From an uncultured Clostridia bacterium (GTDB taxonomy: Bacteria; Bacillota; Clostridia; Oscillospirales; Ruminococcaceae), in the NCBI GenBank assembly GCA_947600065.1, contig CANQFZ010000001.1, forward strand, positions 1 through 64,000: a DNA stretch of 64,000 nt. The letters are read 5' to 3'. A model generated the notes under the pieces. The model saw only the letters and a program-made list of their open reading frames with translations, searched no databases and was not told where the DNA came from. Both the position numbers and the translations under genes were made by a program. Below, piece by piece: positions 9,231-20,145 of the stretch; positions within the stretch are counted from its first letter, which is position 1; each line of letters starts with the position of its first letter.

Positions 9231-10148
9231 TTATTCTTCGTTCTTTACGGGTTTGCTCCCTCTCTCTTTGGGAAATCCGTGTAGCTTTAATATGTTTGAG
9301 AGCCTTTTCCTCATCATTCCGCGCTCGACTATCATATCCACAAACCCGCAGTCCTGCTGAAACTCCGCCGACTGGAAATCGTCGGGCAGACGCTGGCGGA
9401 TAGTGTCCTGTATAACTCTTCTTCCCGCAAAGCCTATAAGCACCTTCGGCTCTGCTATAGTTATATCTCCCAGGCTCGCAAACGACGCCGTAACTCCTCC
9501 CGTCGTCGGGTCGGTCATTACCGCTATATAAAGCCCTCCCGCGTCGCTGTGGAGCTTTACCGCGCCGCTCGTCTTTGCCATCTGCATAAGCGACACTATG
9601 CCCTCCTGCATTCTGGCTCCCCCCGAAGCGGTAAACATGATCACGGGCAGCTTCTTTTCCGTCGCATATTCAAAAGCGCGCGTTATTTTTTCTCCGACAA
9701 CGCTCCCCATGCTCGCCATCATAAAATGGCTGTCCATTATGCCTATAACGCAGCGATACCCGCGGATAGTACATTCTCCCGTAACGATAGCCTCGTTCGT
9801 ATTACAATCCGCCGCGCACTTCTGCACTTTTTCCTCATATCTTGGAAATCCTATGGGATTAAGAGAATGAAGGTTTTCGTCAAAGGGAATAAAGCTCCCC
9901 TCGTCAGCTGTCATTTCAAGGCGCTCCTGCCATGTAAGCCGCGCATGATAGTTGCATTTGGGGCAAACCTTTTTATTGTTTACAAACTCGTCGTTATAAA
10001 AAACATTAGAACAGCGCGGGCATTTAAACAGCAGATCCTGCGGTATCTCAACGTCCCTGACTTCATTTTTGTCGGGAGAGCTGTGGCTGTCGTCCGTAAA
10101 ACGCGCCTTTACAACCTTAAACAGTTCTTCGATGTCCATTATGCTCAC
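9231..10148 (-). CDS. accD: Acetyl-CoA carboxylase carboxyltransferase subunit beta
   Basis: Zn finger [61 protein letters not shown]. Confidence 0.95.
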   Translation of the reverse strand: MSIMDIEELFKVVKARFTDDSHSSPDKNEVRDVEIPQDLLFKCPRCSNVFYNDEFVNNKKVCPKCNYHARLTWQERLEMTADEGSFIPFDENLHSLNPIGFPRYEEKVQKCAADCNTNEAIVTGECTIRGYRCVIGIMDSHFMMASMGSVVGEKITRAFEYATEKKLPVIMFTASGGARMQEGIVSLMQMAKTSGAVKLHSDAGGLYIAVMTDPTTGGVTASFASLGDITIAEPKVLIGFAGRRVIQDTIRQRLPDDFQSAEFQQDCGFVDMIVERGMMRKRLSNILKLHGFPKERGSKPVKNEE

Positions 10149-11494
10149 TCCTTCATAATGTCAACGCGGTTCAAAAAACCGTTGTCAAAATCCCCGCGCA
10201 CAAAATTTTCGTTTTTCAAAAGCGCAAGCTGGAAATCAATGTTCGTTTCAATTCCGTCTATGACAAATTCCGCCAGCGCAACGCGGGCTTTCATTATCGC
10301 CTCGTCGCGGTCTGTGCCTTTTACTATAAGTTTTGCTATCATGCTGTCATAATACGGCGGTATCTCATATCCCGCATATACTGCGCTGTCTATTCTCACG
10401 TTAAATCCGCCCGGAGCGTGAATTGACTTTACAAGTCCCGGGCAGGGCTGGAAATTCCTTCTCGGGTTTTCGGCGTTTATGCGGCACTCTATCGCGTGAC
10501 CGCTGAGCTTAACGTCGTCTTGTGAGAACCAGAGCTTTTCGCCCGCGGCAATGCGTATCTGTGCTTTTACAAGGTCAATGCCCGTTACAAACTCTGTCAC
10601 GGGGTGTTCTACCTGAATACGCGTGTTCATTTCCATAAAGTAGAAATTCTTGTCCTTGTCAACAAGAAACTCTATCGTTCCCGCGTTTCTATAGCCGCTG
10701 ACCTTTGCCGCGCTAACTGCCGCTTCTCCCATTCTTCTGCGGAGGTCGTCCGTCATAATGGGGCTGGGGCTTTCCTCGAGAACTTTCTGATTTCTCCTTT
10801 GAAGGGAACAGTCGCGCTCTCCTAGATGTACGACGTTTCCATAGTTGTCGCAAAGAAGCTGAACTTCAATATGTCTTGGGTTTACGACAAATTTTTCAAT
10901 ATAAAGTCCGCCGTTTCCAAAGCAGGCTTCCGCTTCGGCGCTTGCGGAAAGAAAATTGCTTTCGAGAGCGTTTTTGTTTTCAACAAGACGTATCCCTCTG
11001 CCGCCGCCGCCCGCCGTAGCTTTAACCATAACGGGATAGCCTATCCTGTCGCATACCTCGTATGCTTCTTCGAGAGTTTTTACAATACCGTCAGAACCGG
11101 GAATAACAGGAACTCCCGCTTCTATCATCGTTTTACGCGCGTTTGCCTTGTCGCCCATTTCGTCCATGACCTGTGGAGTAGGACCTATAAAGGTTATCCC
11201 GCATTTCTCGCAAAGCCGCGCAAAATCTGCGTTCTCCGACAAAAATCCGAACCCGGGGTGAATAGCATTAGCGCCCGTCGCTTCACAGGCGGCGATGATT
11301 GATTTTGTGTTCAGATAGCTGTCCTTAGACGGCGCAGGGCCTATGCAGACAGCCTCGTCCGCTATCTGCGCGTGGAGCGCGAATTTATCCGCAGTCGAGT
11401 ATACCGCAACGGTTTTTATCCCAAGCTCGCGGCAGGCTCTCATTATTCTTATCGCGATCTCGCCGCGGTTTGCAATAAGTATCTTGTTAAACAT
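10145..11494 (-). CDS. accC: Biotin carboxylase
   Basis: [65 protein letters not shown]. Confidence 0.96.
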   Translation of the reverse strand: MFNKILIANRGEIAIRIMRACRELGIKTVAVYSTADKFALHAQIADEAVCIGPAPSKDSYLNTKSIIAACEATGANAIHPGFGFLSENADFARLCEKCGITFIGPTPQVMDEMGDKANARKTMIEAGVPVIPGSDGIVKTLEEAYEVCDRIGYPVMVKATAGGGGRGIRLVENKNALESNFLSASAEAEACFGNGGLYIEKFVVNPRHIEVQLLCDNYGNVVHLGERDCSLQRRNQKVLEESPSPIMTDDLRRRMGEAAVSAAKVSGYRNAGTIEFLVDKDKNFYFMEMNTRIQVEHPVTEFVTGIDLVKAQIRIAAGEKLWFSQDDVKLSGHAIECRINAENPRRNFQPCPGLVKSIHAPGGFNVRIDSAVYAGYEIPPYYDSMIAKLIVKGTDRDEAIMKARVALAEFVIDGIETNIDFQLALLKNENFVRGDFDNGFLNRVDIMKE

Positions 11495-11516
11495 TTACTT
11501 CTCGCTCCAATTGTAT

Positions 11517-11957
11517 TTACTCGGTCTTCGGGTCTGAAACGGCAAAGGAAATTTCCGCCGTAACTACCTTTTTCCCGTTTACCTTTGCGACAGCTTTTCC
11601 AAAGCCTATAGGACCTTTCTTTTCGGTCATTTCCACAGACAGTTCAAGAGTGTCTTCCGGCAGTACCTGTCCGCGAAAACGCGCCTTGTCTATCCCCGCA
11701 AAGAACGCAATTTTCCCCTTGTTTTCGGGGAGCGACAGCGCGCAGACCGCTCCCGCCTGAGCGAGCATTTCTATCATCAGCACTCCGGGAGTTACGGGCT
11801 GGCCGGGGAAATGCCCCTTAAACCAGTATTCGTCGGGTTTCAGATATTTCTTTGCCGTAACCTTAACGCCCGGTTCAAGCTCCGTTACTTCGTCAATGAG
11901 CAAAAACGGGTCGCGGTGGGGAATGATTTCCTTTATTTGTTCCAAATCAAGCGTCAT
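11517..11957 (-). CDS. fabZ: 3-hydroxyacyl-ACP dehydratase
   Basis: IKEIIPHRDPFLLIDEV, GHFPGQPVTPGVLMIEMLAQAGAV. Confidence 0.95.
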   Translation of the reverse strand: MTLDLEQIKEIIPHRDPFLLIDEVTELEPGVKVTAKKYLKPDEYWFKGHFPGQPVTPGVLMIEMLAQAGAVCALSLPENKGKIAFFAGIDKARFRGQVLPEDTLELSVEMTEKKGPIGFGKAVAKVNGKKVVTAEISFAVSDPKTE

Positions 11958-11966
11958 ATTTTCACC

Positions 11967-12455
11967 TTATTCTATCTTCATTATCTTCTGGTCAAATTCT
12001 ACCGTATCGCCGTCGTTTACATAAATCTCGGCAACTCTGCCCGAAAATTCGCTCTGAACTTCGTTCATAAGCTTCATGCTTTCAATTATGCACACAACGT
12101 CGCCCTCTTTTATCGTGTCGCCTACTCTTACAAACGGCGGCTTTTCGGGAGCGGGGGAGGTGTAGAAAGTTCCGATTATTTTCGACTTTATAAACTTTCC
12201 GCTTTCGCACTGTGAAACCGTTGTATTCTGCGCGGCAGGCTGCTGCGCCTGCAAAGCGGTATAGCCCGTCATAACGGGAACCGCCTGAGCCGTTTCTCTA
12301 TAAGGGCGCTTTCCCTCTATCACTATATCCAATTCTTCCGTGCTTATTTTGATTTTAGAAAGGTCGTTTTCCTTTACTATCTTTGCGAGAGCCTCTATAC
12401 ATTCTACGGTGTCTTCTATAACGGTCGGCTCTTTTTCTTTTTCTTTCAAATTCAT
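11967..12455 (-). CDS. accB: Biotin carboxyl carrier protein
   Basis: EGDVVCIIESMKLMNEVQSEFSG biotinyl domain. Start set at ATG 12455 (MNLKEKEKE) behind an aaaaggag RBS; the longer ORF overlaps fabF. Confidence 0.92.
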   Translation of the reverse strand: MNLKEKEKEPTVIEDTVECIEALAKIVKENDLSKIKISTEELDIVIEGKRPYRETAQAVPVMTGYTALQAQQPAAQNTTVSQCESGKFIKSKIIGTFYTSPAPEKPPFVRVGDTIKEGDVVCIIESMKLMNEVQSEFSGRVAEIYVNDGDTVEFDQKIMKIE

Positions 12456-12474
12456 CGTCGTTCTCCTTTTTAAT

Positions 12475-13719
12475 TTATTCGGCAGGAACAAGGCAGATAC
12501 AGCCGTTGTGTCCGCCAAAACCGAGAGAATTGCTGAGTGCCGCGGTTATTTTCAGTTCGCGCGCACCCTCTGTCACATAGTCAAGATCACATTCGGGATC
12601 GGGAACTTTATATCCCAGCGTTCTGTGTATCTTCCCGTATCTAACGGAAAGCGCCGTAACTATCGCTTCAACGCCGCCTGCCGCGCCAAGAAGATGACCT
12701 GTCATTGATTTCGTGGAATTTATCGCGATATTTCCCGCGTGTTCTCCGAAAGCAAGTTTTATAGCCTTTGTTTCCGTAAGGTCGTTCATGTGAGTAGAAG
12801 TGCCGTGGGCGTTTATATAATTTACCTGTTCAAACGGTATGCCCGCTTCTTCTACCGCAAGCTCCATAGCCTTTGCTCCGCCCAAGCCGTCGGGGTCGGG
12901 GCTTGTTTCATGATATGCGTCGCAGGTCGAGCCGTATCCGCATATCTCCGCATATATATCCGCGCCTCTTGCTTTTGCGTGTTCGTATTCTTCGAGGACA
13001 AGTATCCCGCAGCCGTCGCCGAGGACAAATCCGCTTCTTTCCGCGTCAAAGGGTATCGACGCGCGGTCGACGTCCGTTGAACGTGTGATAGCCTTCATGT
13101 TGTTGAATGACGCATAGCAGAAGCCGATGTCGGAGTGTTCCGTGCCGCCCGTTATAGCCGCGTCAAGATAGCCGTGCTTTATCGCTCTAAACGCCTCTCC
13201 TATCGACTGCGTACCCGAAGCACACGCTGTCGTAACGCAGAAATTCGAGCCTTTAAAGCCGTGTCTTATAGCAACCGTTGCCGCCGCCATATTTCCTATC
13301 ATCTTTGTAATTGTAAAGACCGAAACTCTTCCGCTGCCTTTAGAACGATAGGCGTTCATTTCGTCCTCTGTCGTGCAGATACCGCCGATGCCGCTTCCTA
13401 TTATACAGCCGACGCGAAACGGGTCTATGTCTTTGAGATCTGTTTTTGCGTCTTTAAGCGCCATTTCCGCGCAGTATACGGCATATTGAGTTATAACGTC
13501 GCTTCTGCGCAGCTCTTTCTTGTCGAAAACCGCGGACGGGTCAAAGTTCTTTACTCTTGCGACAACGTTCTTTTCATCGGTGTTTTCCTCGGGGAACCAC
13601 GGTTCAAGCGTAAATCCGTGCTTTCCCATAAGAAGGTTGTCCCACAGCTCCTGCGGCGAATTTCCGCAGGGCGTAACACACCCAAGTCCCGTTATCACTA
13701 CTCTTCTTTCACTACTCAT
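12475..13719 (-). CDS. fabF: Beta-ketoacyl-ACP synthase II
   Basis: RRVVITGLGCVTPCGN, TTACASGTQSIGEAF, NAHGTSTHMND, SMTGHLLGAAGGVEA. Confidence 0.96.
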   Translation of the reverse strand: MSSERRVVITGLGCVTPCGNSPQELWDNLLMGKHGFTLEPWFPEENTDEKNVVARVKNFDPSAVFDKKELRRSDVITQYAVYCAEMALKDAKTDLKDIDPFRVGCIIGSGIGGICTTEDEMNAYRSKGSGRVSVFTITKMIGNMAAATVAIRHGFKGSNFCVTTACASGTQSIGEAFRAIKHGYLDAAITGGTEHSDIGFCYASFNNMKAITRSTDVDRASIPFDAERSGFVLGDGCGILVLEEYEHAKARGADIYAEICGYGSTCDAYHETSPDPDGLGGAKAMELAVEEAGIPFEQVNYINAHGTSTHMNDLTETKAIKLAFGEHAGNIAINSTKSMTGHLLGAAGGVEAIVTALSVRYGKIHRTLGYKVPDPECDLDYVTEGARELKITAALSNSLGFGGHNGCICLVPAE

Positions 13720-13762
13720 AAAACCTCCGTGACCATTCCTATAAAACGATAATAAACTTCTA

Positions 13763-14494
13763 TCACATACTTAATCCGCCGCTGATCTCAATTATCTGCC
13801 CCGTAACGTATGAAGAATTCTCTCCGCACAAAAACGCGACAACGTTTGCTATTTCTTCGGGCTGTCCATAGCGCTTCATGGCGATTTGTCCGAGAATGGC
13901 GTTTTTCTGCTCGTCTGTCAGCTTGTCTGTCATGGGCGTCTGAATAAATCCCGGCGCTACTGCATTTACGCGTATTCCGCGAGAACCGAGCTCCTTTGCC
14001 GCGGTCTTTGTCATCGCTATTACCGCGCCTTTTGAAGCGGAATAGTTCATCTGTCCCGCGTTTCCGTAAAGTCCCGCAACGGAAGCAAGGTTTACTATAC
14101 TTCCGCTTTTTTGCCTCAGCATTATCGCTCCGACGAGCTTTGTCATATTAAACACGGATTTCTGATTTATGCGAATGACCGCGTCATAGTTTTCCTCGCT
14201 CATTCTCAGAAGAAGCCCGTCGCGGGTAATTCCCGCGTTGTTTACGAGAACGTCTAGCGTTCCGAACTCTTCTTTTGCTTTCTTTACCATTTCTTCACAC
14301 TGCGCATAGTCCGAAACGTCCGCCGCGTAAACTTCCGCCTTTACTCCGAGCGCGCGGCATTCCTCTGCGGTCTGCTGTCCCGCTTCTTCGGAAAGCTCGT
14401 TTATAACGATATTAAATCCGTCTTTTGCTAAGCGCTTTGCAATTGCCGCTCCGATACCTCTTCCCGAACCTGTGATGATAGCTGTTTTACTCAT
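13763..14494 (-). CDS. fabG: 3-oxoacyl-ACP reductase
   Basis: SDR: TGSGRGIGAAIAKRL, VNNAGITRDGLLLRM, YSASKGAVIAMTKTAAKEL; internal ATG at 14494 preferred. Confidence 0.94.
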   Translation of the reverse strand: MSKTAIITGSGRGIGAAIAKRLAKDGFNIVINELSEEAGQQTAEECRALGVKAEVYAADVSDYAQCEEMVKKAKEEFGTLDVLVNNAGITRDGLLLRMSEENYDAVIRINQKSVFNMTKLVGAIMLRQKSGSIVNLASVAGLYGNAGQMNYSASKGAVIAMTKTAAKELGSRGIRVNAVAPGFIQTPMTDKLTDEQKNAILGQIAMKRYGQPEEIANVVAFLCGENSSYVTGQIIEISGGLSM

Positions 14495-14531
14495 ATAATG
14501 TCCTTTCGTCAACTAAAGTCTATGTTTTCTA

Positions 14532-15530
14532 TTAAGTTTCCATTATGATAGAGCCGTATGTAAGCCCCGCTCCGAATCCGACAAGACAGAGCTTCATTCC
14601 GCGTTTCAGTCTTCCGCTCTTATAAAGCTCGTCTATTCCTACGGGAATACACGCGCTCGAAACATTTCCCATGTATTCTATATTTGTATATACTTTTTCT
14701 TCGGGGATACCCAAAAGCTCCGTTGCCTTTGCGATTATCCTAAGGTTAGCCTGGTGAGGTATCACAAGGTCAAGCTCCGAGGGCGCTATCCCTATCTGTT
14801 CGGAAACATGATTTACCGCGTCAGCCATTGCGTTTATGGCGAATTTATAGACCGCCCTGCCGTCCTGATAGAGATAATTTTTCTTTGCAAAGGTATCGAA
14901 GCGGTTTTCATAAAACTCGTCCTCGTCCTTAAACCACGGGCAGTTGCTCTGATAGTTCACCTTGCAATACAGCGCGTCGAACTCGTCGCCCTCCGCTCCG
15001 AGAAAAGAGCTGAACTGTCCGTCGCTTTTCGTAACGACTACAGCTCCCGCCGCGTCGCCGAAAAGAATACAGTTTGCGCGGTCGGTGTAGTCCTGCTGTG
15101 ATGACAGTTTTTCACTCGATACTATAAGTATCGTCTTATATTTGTCAGTTTCGAGAAATTTGTGTGCAATGTCCATTGCGGTTATAAAGCCCGTGCAGGC
15201 GCTGTTCACGTCAAAGCAGGAAGCATTCACCGCGCCTATGCGCTTTTGTATAAGGCACGACATAGCGGGGTAGAAGAAGTCGGGAGTACAGGTCGAAACT
15301 ATGATGAGGTCAATTTTGTCCGCCGTTATTCCCGCAGACTTCAGCGCGTCCTTTGCCGCCTCCGCGCCCATATAGTAGTTGGGCTTGTCCACCGCAAGCT
15401 GGCGCTTTTTTATTCCCGTGCGGGGATATATCCATTCGTCCGAGGTATCGAGGATCTGAGAAAATCTGTCGTTATCAGCGACAAAATCGGGGACATAACT
15501 GCCTGTTCCCAAAAACTGCAATCCACTCAT
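14532..15530 (-). CDS. fabH: Beta-ketoacyl-ACP synthase III
   Basis: GTGSYVPD, SDEWIYPRTGIKKR, DVNSACTGFITAMDIA, VIPHQANLRII, NIEYMGNVSSACIP. Confidence 0.94.
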   Translation of the reverse strand: MSGLQFLGTGSYVPDFVADNDRFSQILDTSDEWIYPRTGIKKRQLAVDKPNYYMGAEAAKDALKSAGITADKIDLIIVSTCTPDFFYPAMSCLIQKRIGAVNASCFDVNSACTGFITAMDIAHKFLETDKYKTILIVSSEKLSSQQDYTDRANCILFGDAAGAVVVTKSDGQFSSFLGAEGDEFDALYCKVNYQSNCPWFKDEDEFYENRFDTFAKKNYLYQDGRAVYKFAINAMADAVNHVSEQIGIAPSELDLVIPHQANLRIIAKATELLGIPEEKVYTNIEYMGNVSSACIPVGIDELYKSGRLKRGMKLCLVGFGAGLTYGSIIMET

Positions 15531-15812
15531 AAAAAACTCCTTGATTTTATTTTCAAAATAATGTATAATAACATTATGGTTGGTGTGGCGTTGTTTTAAA
15601 ATGCCTATACGAAAAAATTCAATATAAATTTATTATAACTCATTTTGGTAGATTTGTCAAGTATATGTTGTAAATTAGAGACGTTAGAAAAGGAATTTTC
15701 ATTATTTTGCAGATGATATTTCTCATTCTTCGCCTTTTATGTTTAATATCATTTAATTATTTACCTGTCGGAAGTCGGCTTTTCGGCAGGGAAGAACTTT
15801 GGAGGTTTATCT

Positions 15813-16736
15813 ATGAAAACAGCATTTTTATTCTCGGGACAGGGTTCGCAGTATCCTCAGATGGGCGCAGAACTCGCGCAGAAATACCAAAGCTCGGCGC
15901 GGATATTGGAATGCGGCTCGGACATCATGGGTTTCGACATTATGAAAAAGCTGACGGAGTCATCTGCCGAGGAGCTTTCTCAGACCCGCCTTTCACAGCC
16001 TGCTATTTTTACGGTGTCGCTTTTAGCGCTTAATGCGGCGAGAGAGAACGGCATTGAAAACTGCGCTGTTGCGGGACATTCTCTCGGAGAATATGCGGCG
16101 ATGTATGCGGCGGGGGTACTGCCTATGGAAGACGCTTTTAAGGCGATAAAACTAAGAAGCGAGGCAATGGCAAAGGCAGCCGAAAATTCTAAGGGAGCAA
16201 TGGCGGCGATAATAGGCTCAACAGATGAGGAAATAAATAAAGTCCTCTCCGAAGTAAACGGATTTGCCGCTCCCGCAAACTATAATTCCCCCGTACAGAC
16301 CGTTATCGCGGGAGAAGAGGCTGCCGTAGAAGAAGCCATGGCGAAGTTTTCCGAACTTGGAAGACGCTCCGTAAGGCTCGCAGTATCTGCGGCTTTCCAT
16401 ACAAAACTTATGAAGCCAGCCGCAGACGAGTTTAAAGAAAAAATTTCGGGATTTACATTCTCCGAGCCGACCTGCGCGTTCTATTCAAACCTTTACGGCG
16501 CAAAGCTTGAAAAACTGCCCGAAATGCCCGATTATCTTTCAAAGCACATCTGCTCTCCCGTCAGATTTGTCGAGGAGCTTAACGCAATGCAGAGCGACGG
16601 CATAGAAGCATTTGTAGAGCTCGGACCGAACAAAGTCCTCACGGGACTTGTAAGAAAGACGCTAAAGGGCGTTATAAACGTAAATATTGAAAACAATGAA
16701 ACCATGGAAAAGGCGCTCGGCGCATTGAAAGGATAA
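15813..16736 (+). CDS. fabD: Malonyl-CoA:ACP transacylase
   Basis: FLFSGQGSQYPQMGAEL, VAGHSLGEYAAMYAAG, AFHTKLMKPA. Confidence 0.95.
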   Translation: MKTAFLFSGQGSQYPQMGAELAQKYQSSARILECGSDIMGFDIMKKLTESSAEELSQTRLSQPAIFTVSLLALNAARENGIENCAVAGHSLGEYAAMYAAGVLPMEDAFKAIKLRSEAMAKAAENSKGAMAAIIGSTDEEINKVLSEVNGFAAPANYNSPVQTVIAGEEAAVEEAMAKFSELGRRSVRLAVSAAFHTKLMKPAADEFKEKISGFTFSEPTCAFYSNLYGAKLEKLPEMPDYLSKHICSPVRFVEELNAMQSDGIEAFVELGPNKVLTGLVRKTLKGVINVNIENNETMEKALGALKG

Positions 16737-16747
16737 GTAATAAAATT

Positions 16748-17578
16748 ATGAAAAAATATTGTTTAATAGGTCACCCTCTCGGTCATTCATTCTCGCCTCA
16801 GATACACAAAAGGCTGTTCGAGCTTTCGGGGGTAGAAGCAGAATACACTTTAAACGACATCGCCCCCGAGGAGCTTTCCAAGAAGTTTAACACTCTCGAA
16901 GAATACGAGGGTTTTAATATCACCATTCCCCATAAGATAGCGATAATTGATTATTGCAAGGAGCTTTCCGACGGCGCAAAGCGCTATCGCTCGGTAAACT
17001 GTATAAGAAACAGCGACAAGTCGGGCTATAACACCGACGCCATAGGCTTTACAAAGTCTATAGAAATGCTCGGCGCAAGTTTAAATTCCTGCGTCACTGT
17101 CATAGGCTGCGGCGGCGTCGGAAGAATGATCTGTATAGAAGCGGCAAGACAGGGCGCAGAGCTTACAATTGCCGCGCTTGAAAATGATATTCCTCTTGCG
17201 GAAAAGGTAGTAGAAGAAATAAAGGCGCAGAACTCCTCGGATTGTGTAAATATCTCCGTCATAAACGGAAATATGCTCGACAGTTCCGACGGCGGCGATT
17301 TACTCATAAATGCAACTCCCGCAGGAATGTTCCCGAAAGTTGACAATATGCCTTGCACCGAAGAAGTCGTAAAGAAGTTTAAGAACGTCTTTGACGTTAT
17401 CTACAATCCCAAGGAAACAAAGCTCCTCAAAACCGCCCGCGAGCATGGCATAAATGCAATGGGCGGAATGGCAATGCTCGTTTTGCAGGCGGTCGCTGCA
17501 CACGAGATATGGTATGGCGCGAAGTTTGAAAAGAGCGATATAGACAAGCTCGTGTCCGATATGGAGAACGCGGTATGA
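16748..17578 (+). CDS. aroE: Shikimate dehydrogenase
   Basis: LIGHPLGHSFSPQIH, GFNITIPHK, GCGGVGRMICIEAARQGA, NATPAGMFP. Confidence 0.93.
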   Translation: MKKYCLIGHPLGHSFSPQIHKRLFELSGVEAEYTLNDIAPEELSKKFNTLEEYEGFNITIPHKIAIIDYCKELSDGAKRYRSVNCIRNSDKSGYNTDAIGFTKSIEMLGASLNSCVTVIGCGGVGRMICIEAARQGAELTIAALENDIPLAEKVVEEIKAQNSSDCVNISVINGNMLDSSDGGDLLINATPAGMFPKVDNMPCTEEVVKKFKNVFDVIYNPKETKLLKTAREHGINAMGGMAMLVLQAVAAHEIWYGAKFEKSDIDKLVSDMENAV

Positions 17579-18084
17579 AAAGTATTTATCTGTGCGGGTT
17601 TATGGGCTGCGGAAAGAGCCATATAGGGAGAATGTTGTCCGCAAAACTTAAAATGAAGCTTATAGATTTGGACAAGTATATAGTAGACGCGGAGAAAATG
17701 TCCATTCCCGAAATATTTGAAAAGTTCGGCGAGCCGCATTTCAGAAGCCTTGAGGCAAAATATATAAAAGAGCTTTCGGGCGGAAATGTCGTGGCTACGG
17801 GCGGCGGCGCGCTTTTAAATGACGAAACGGCGCATTTTGCGAGAGAGAGCGGGATATCCGTTTATATAAACACCTCGTTTGAGACTTGTTATGCGCGGAT
17901 AAAGGGAGATAAAAACCGCCCGCTTGTTGTGAAAAACACCCCCGAACAGCTTGAAGAGCTGTATAACAAGCGCGCTCCTATATACCGCCGCAACAGTACA
18001 TATATGGTAAACGGAAACACCCGTGACACGACGATAGTAGATGAGATAGAAAAACTATCGCGTATATCCGAACAGAACATTTGA
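17575..18084 (+). CDS. aroK: Shikimate kinase
   Basis: LCGFMGCGKSHIGRML, DLDKYI, VVATGGGALLNDE; 4-nt overlap with aroE. Confidence 0.92.
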   Translation: MKSIYLCGFMGCGKSHIGRMLSAKLKMKLIDLDKYIVDAEKMSIPEIFEKFGEPHFRSLEAKYIKELSGGNVVATGGGALLNDETAHFARESGISVYINTSFETCYARIKGDKNRPLVVKNTPEQLEELYNKRAPIYRRNSTYMVNGNTRDTTIVDEIEKLSRISEQNI

Positions 18085-18098
18085 ATTAAGGATTTGAA

Positions 18099-19280
18099 AT
18101 GGTAATTAAAAACGTAAAGATAATAACAATGGCGGGCAGTGACATTGAAAACGGCTTTGTGCGTTATAACGAGGTCATAACCGAAATAGGAAGCATGAGC
18201 GGCTATGTAAAGACCTCCGAAGAAGAAATTGACGGCGCGGGAAAAACGCTCTACCCGGGATTTATAGACGCGCACTGTCATCTCGGAATGTGGGACGACG
18301 CGCTGTGCTTTGAGGGCGACGACGGAAATGAGGACACCGACCCCTCTACGCCCCACCTTCGCGCGATAGACAGCATAAACGCCGCGGACAGGTGCTTTGA
18401 GGACGCCGTTTCTGCGGGCGTCACTTCGGTATGTACGGGAGTAGGAAGCGCAAATCCTATCGGCGGAAGCCTCGCGGTTATAAAGACTTTCGGCTCTAAA
18501 CGCGTGGACAAGCTTATTGTGAAAAATCCTGCGGCGATAAAATTCGCCCTCGGCGAAAATCCCAAGAACACTTATAACGACCGCGACGAAACGCCCGTAA
18601 CCCGAATGGCGACCGCCGCTATAATACGCGAGCAGCTCTCAAAGGCGCTTCGTTATAAAGAAGACCTTGATGAATACCGCCGCACAAAGGGTACGGACGA
18701 CGAAGTTTCAAAGCCCGATTTCGACGCGAAATGCGAGGCGCTTATGCCGCTGTTTGATGAGGAAGATCCGCTTCAGGCGCATTTTCATTGTCACAGAGCC
18801 GACGACATTTTCACGGCTGTACGCATTGCAAAAGAGTTTAAGCTTGATTATGTGCTTATACACTGTACGGACGGCGGGATAATTGCCGAAGAACTTGCGG
18901 AGGATATGCCGAAGGTGGTTTTAGGTCCCGTTTTCGGCGACAGGGGAAAGCCCGAGCTCAAAAACCACAGCATAACCACCCCCGCCGTAATGGATAAATT
19001 CGGGATAGAGTTTGCCATTTGCACCGACCACCCCGAAACGCCTATACAGTATCTTCCGCTTACGGCGGCGCTTGCGGTAAGAGGCGGGCTTGACAGAAAG
19101 ACCGCGCTTAAAGCTGTGACAATAAACGCGGCGAAAATCTTAGGAATTGAAGACAGAGTAGGCTCTATAGAAGTCGGAAAGGACGCGGATTTTTCGCTGT
19201 TTTCGGGAGAGCCGCTCGGTATTTATGAAACGCCCGTTTTTGTGTGCGTAAACGGAAAGACAGCAGTGAATAAGCTGTAA
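18099..19280 (+). CDS. Amidohydrolase (imidazolonepropionase-like)
   Basis: PGFIDAHCHLGMW, AGVTSVCTGVGSANPIGG, CTDHPETPIQYLP, GVNAAKILG-like C-terminus VGSIEVGKDADFSLF. Confidence 0.82.
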   Translation: MVIKNVKIITMAGSDIENGFVRYNEVITEIGSMSGYVKTSEEEIDGAGKTLYPGFIDAHCHLGMWDDALCFEGDDGNEDTDPSTPHLRAIDSINAADRCFEDAVSAGVTSVCTGVGSANPIGGSLAVIKTFGSKRVDKLIVKNPAAIKFALGENPKNTYNDRDETPVTRMATAAIIREQLSKALRYKEDLDEYRRTKGTDDEVSKPDFDAKCEALMPLFDEEDPLQAHFHCHRADDIFTAVRIAKEFKLDYVLIHCTDGGIIAEELAEDMPKVVLGPVFGDRGKPELKNHSITTPAVMDKFGIEFAICTDHPETPIQYLPLTAALAVRGGLDRKTALKAVTINAAKILGIEDRVGSIEVGKDADFSLFSGEPLGIYETPVFVCVNGKTAVNKL

Positions 19281-19301
19281 AATTATGAAAAGGAGAAAAT
19301 T

Positions 19302-20144
19302 ATGCGGGAAATTGACGCTAAACTTATAACCGAAAAAATTGCCGAGCTATGCGTAAAAGCAAATCTACAGCTTCCTTGCGGTATGCGCGAGTGCATAGAA
19401 AGCGCCGCCGAAAAAGAGGAGAGCGAGCTTTGTAAAAGTGTTCTCGGCGATATAGTCGACAACATAGACTGCGCCAAGGAGCTTTCCGTGCCTATATGCC
19501 AGGACACGGGAATGGCAGTCGTTTTCGCCGAGGTCGGGCAGGACGTGCATATCATAAACGGCGATTTTGAAGAAGCAATAAACGCTGGCGTTGCAAAGGG
19601 CTATGTCGAGGGGAAATTAAGACTTTCCATAGTAAAAGACCCCCTGATAAGAGAAAACACAAACAACAACACCCCCGCGCTCATACATACAAGGATAGTA
19701 AAGGGCGACAAGATAAAGCTGACCGTCGCTCCAAAGGGCTTTGGAAGCGAGAATATGAGCAGGCTCAAGATGTTTACTCCGTCCGCTTCAAAAGAGGACA
19801 TAATAAACTTTGTGGTCGAAACGGTTTCCGTTGCGGGGAGCAATCCCTGTCCGCCCGTTGTCGTGGGAGTGGGCATAGGTAGCGATTTCGAGGGCTGTGC
19901 ATTGCTTGCAAAAAAAGCGCTTTGCAGGGATCTTTCACAGAGAAACACCGAACCTCTTTACGCAGAAATGGAACAGAAAATGCTTGAAGAAATAAACAAG
20001 CTCGGAATAGGCGCACAGGGCTTCGGCGGAAGAATGACCGCGCTTTATGTAAACATAGAAAAAGCCCCGACGCATATCGCCGGACTTCCCGTCGCCGTAA
20101 ATATGGGCTGTCATGTCACAAGGCACGCCGAAGCCGAGCTGTAA
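19302..20144 (+). CDS. Class I fumarate hydratase / L(+)-tartrate dehydratase alpha subunit
   Basis: CQDTGMAVVFAEVGQDVHI, NTPALIHTRIVKGDKI, APKGFGSENMSRLKMF, PTHIAGLPVAVNMGCHVTRHAEAEL. Confidence 0.9.
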   Translation: MREIDAKLITEKIAELCVKANLQLPCGMRECIESAAEKEESELCKSVLGDIVDNIDCAKELSVPICQDTGMAVVFAEVGQDVHIINGDFEEAINAGVAKGYVEGKLRLSIVKDPLIRENTNNNTPALIHTRIVKGDKIKLTVAPKGFGSENMSRLKMFTPSASKEDIINFVVETVSVAGSNPCPPVVVGVGIGSDFEGCALLAKKALCRDLSQRNTEPLYAEMEQKMLEEINKLGIGAQGFGGRMTALYVNIEKAPTHIAGLPVAVNMGCHVTRHAEAEL

Positions 20145-20145
20145 T

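Noticed and set aside
12456-12518. N-terminal extension of accB
   Set aside because: Overlaps the fabF end; an internal ATG at 12455 has a good RBS.
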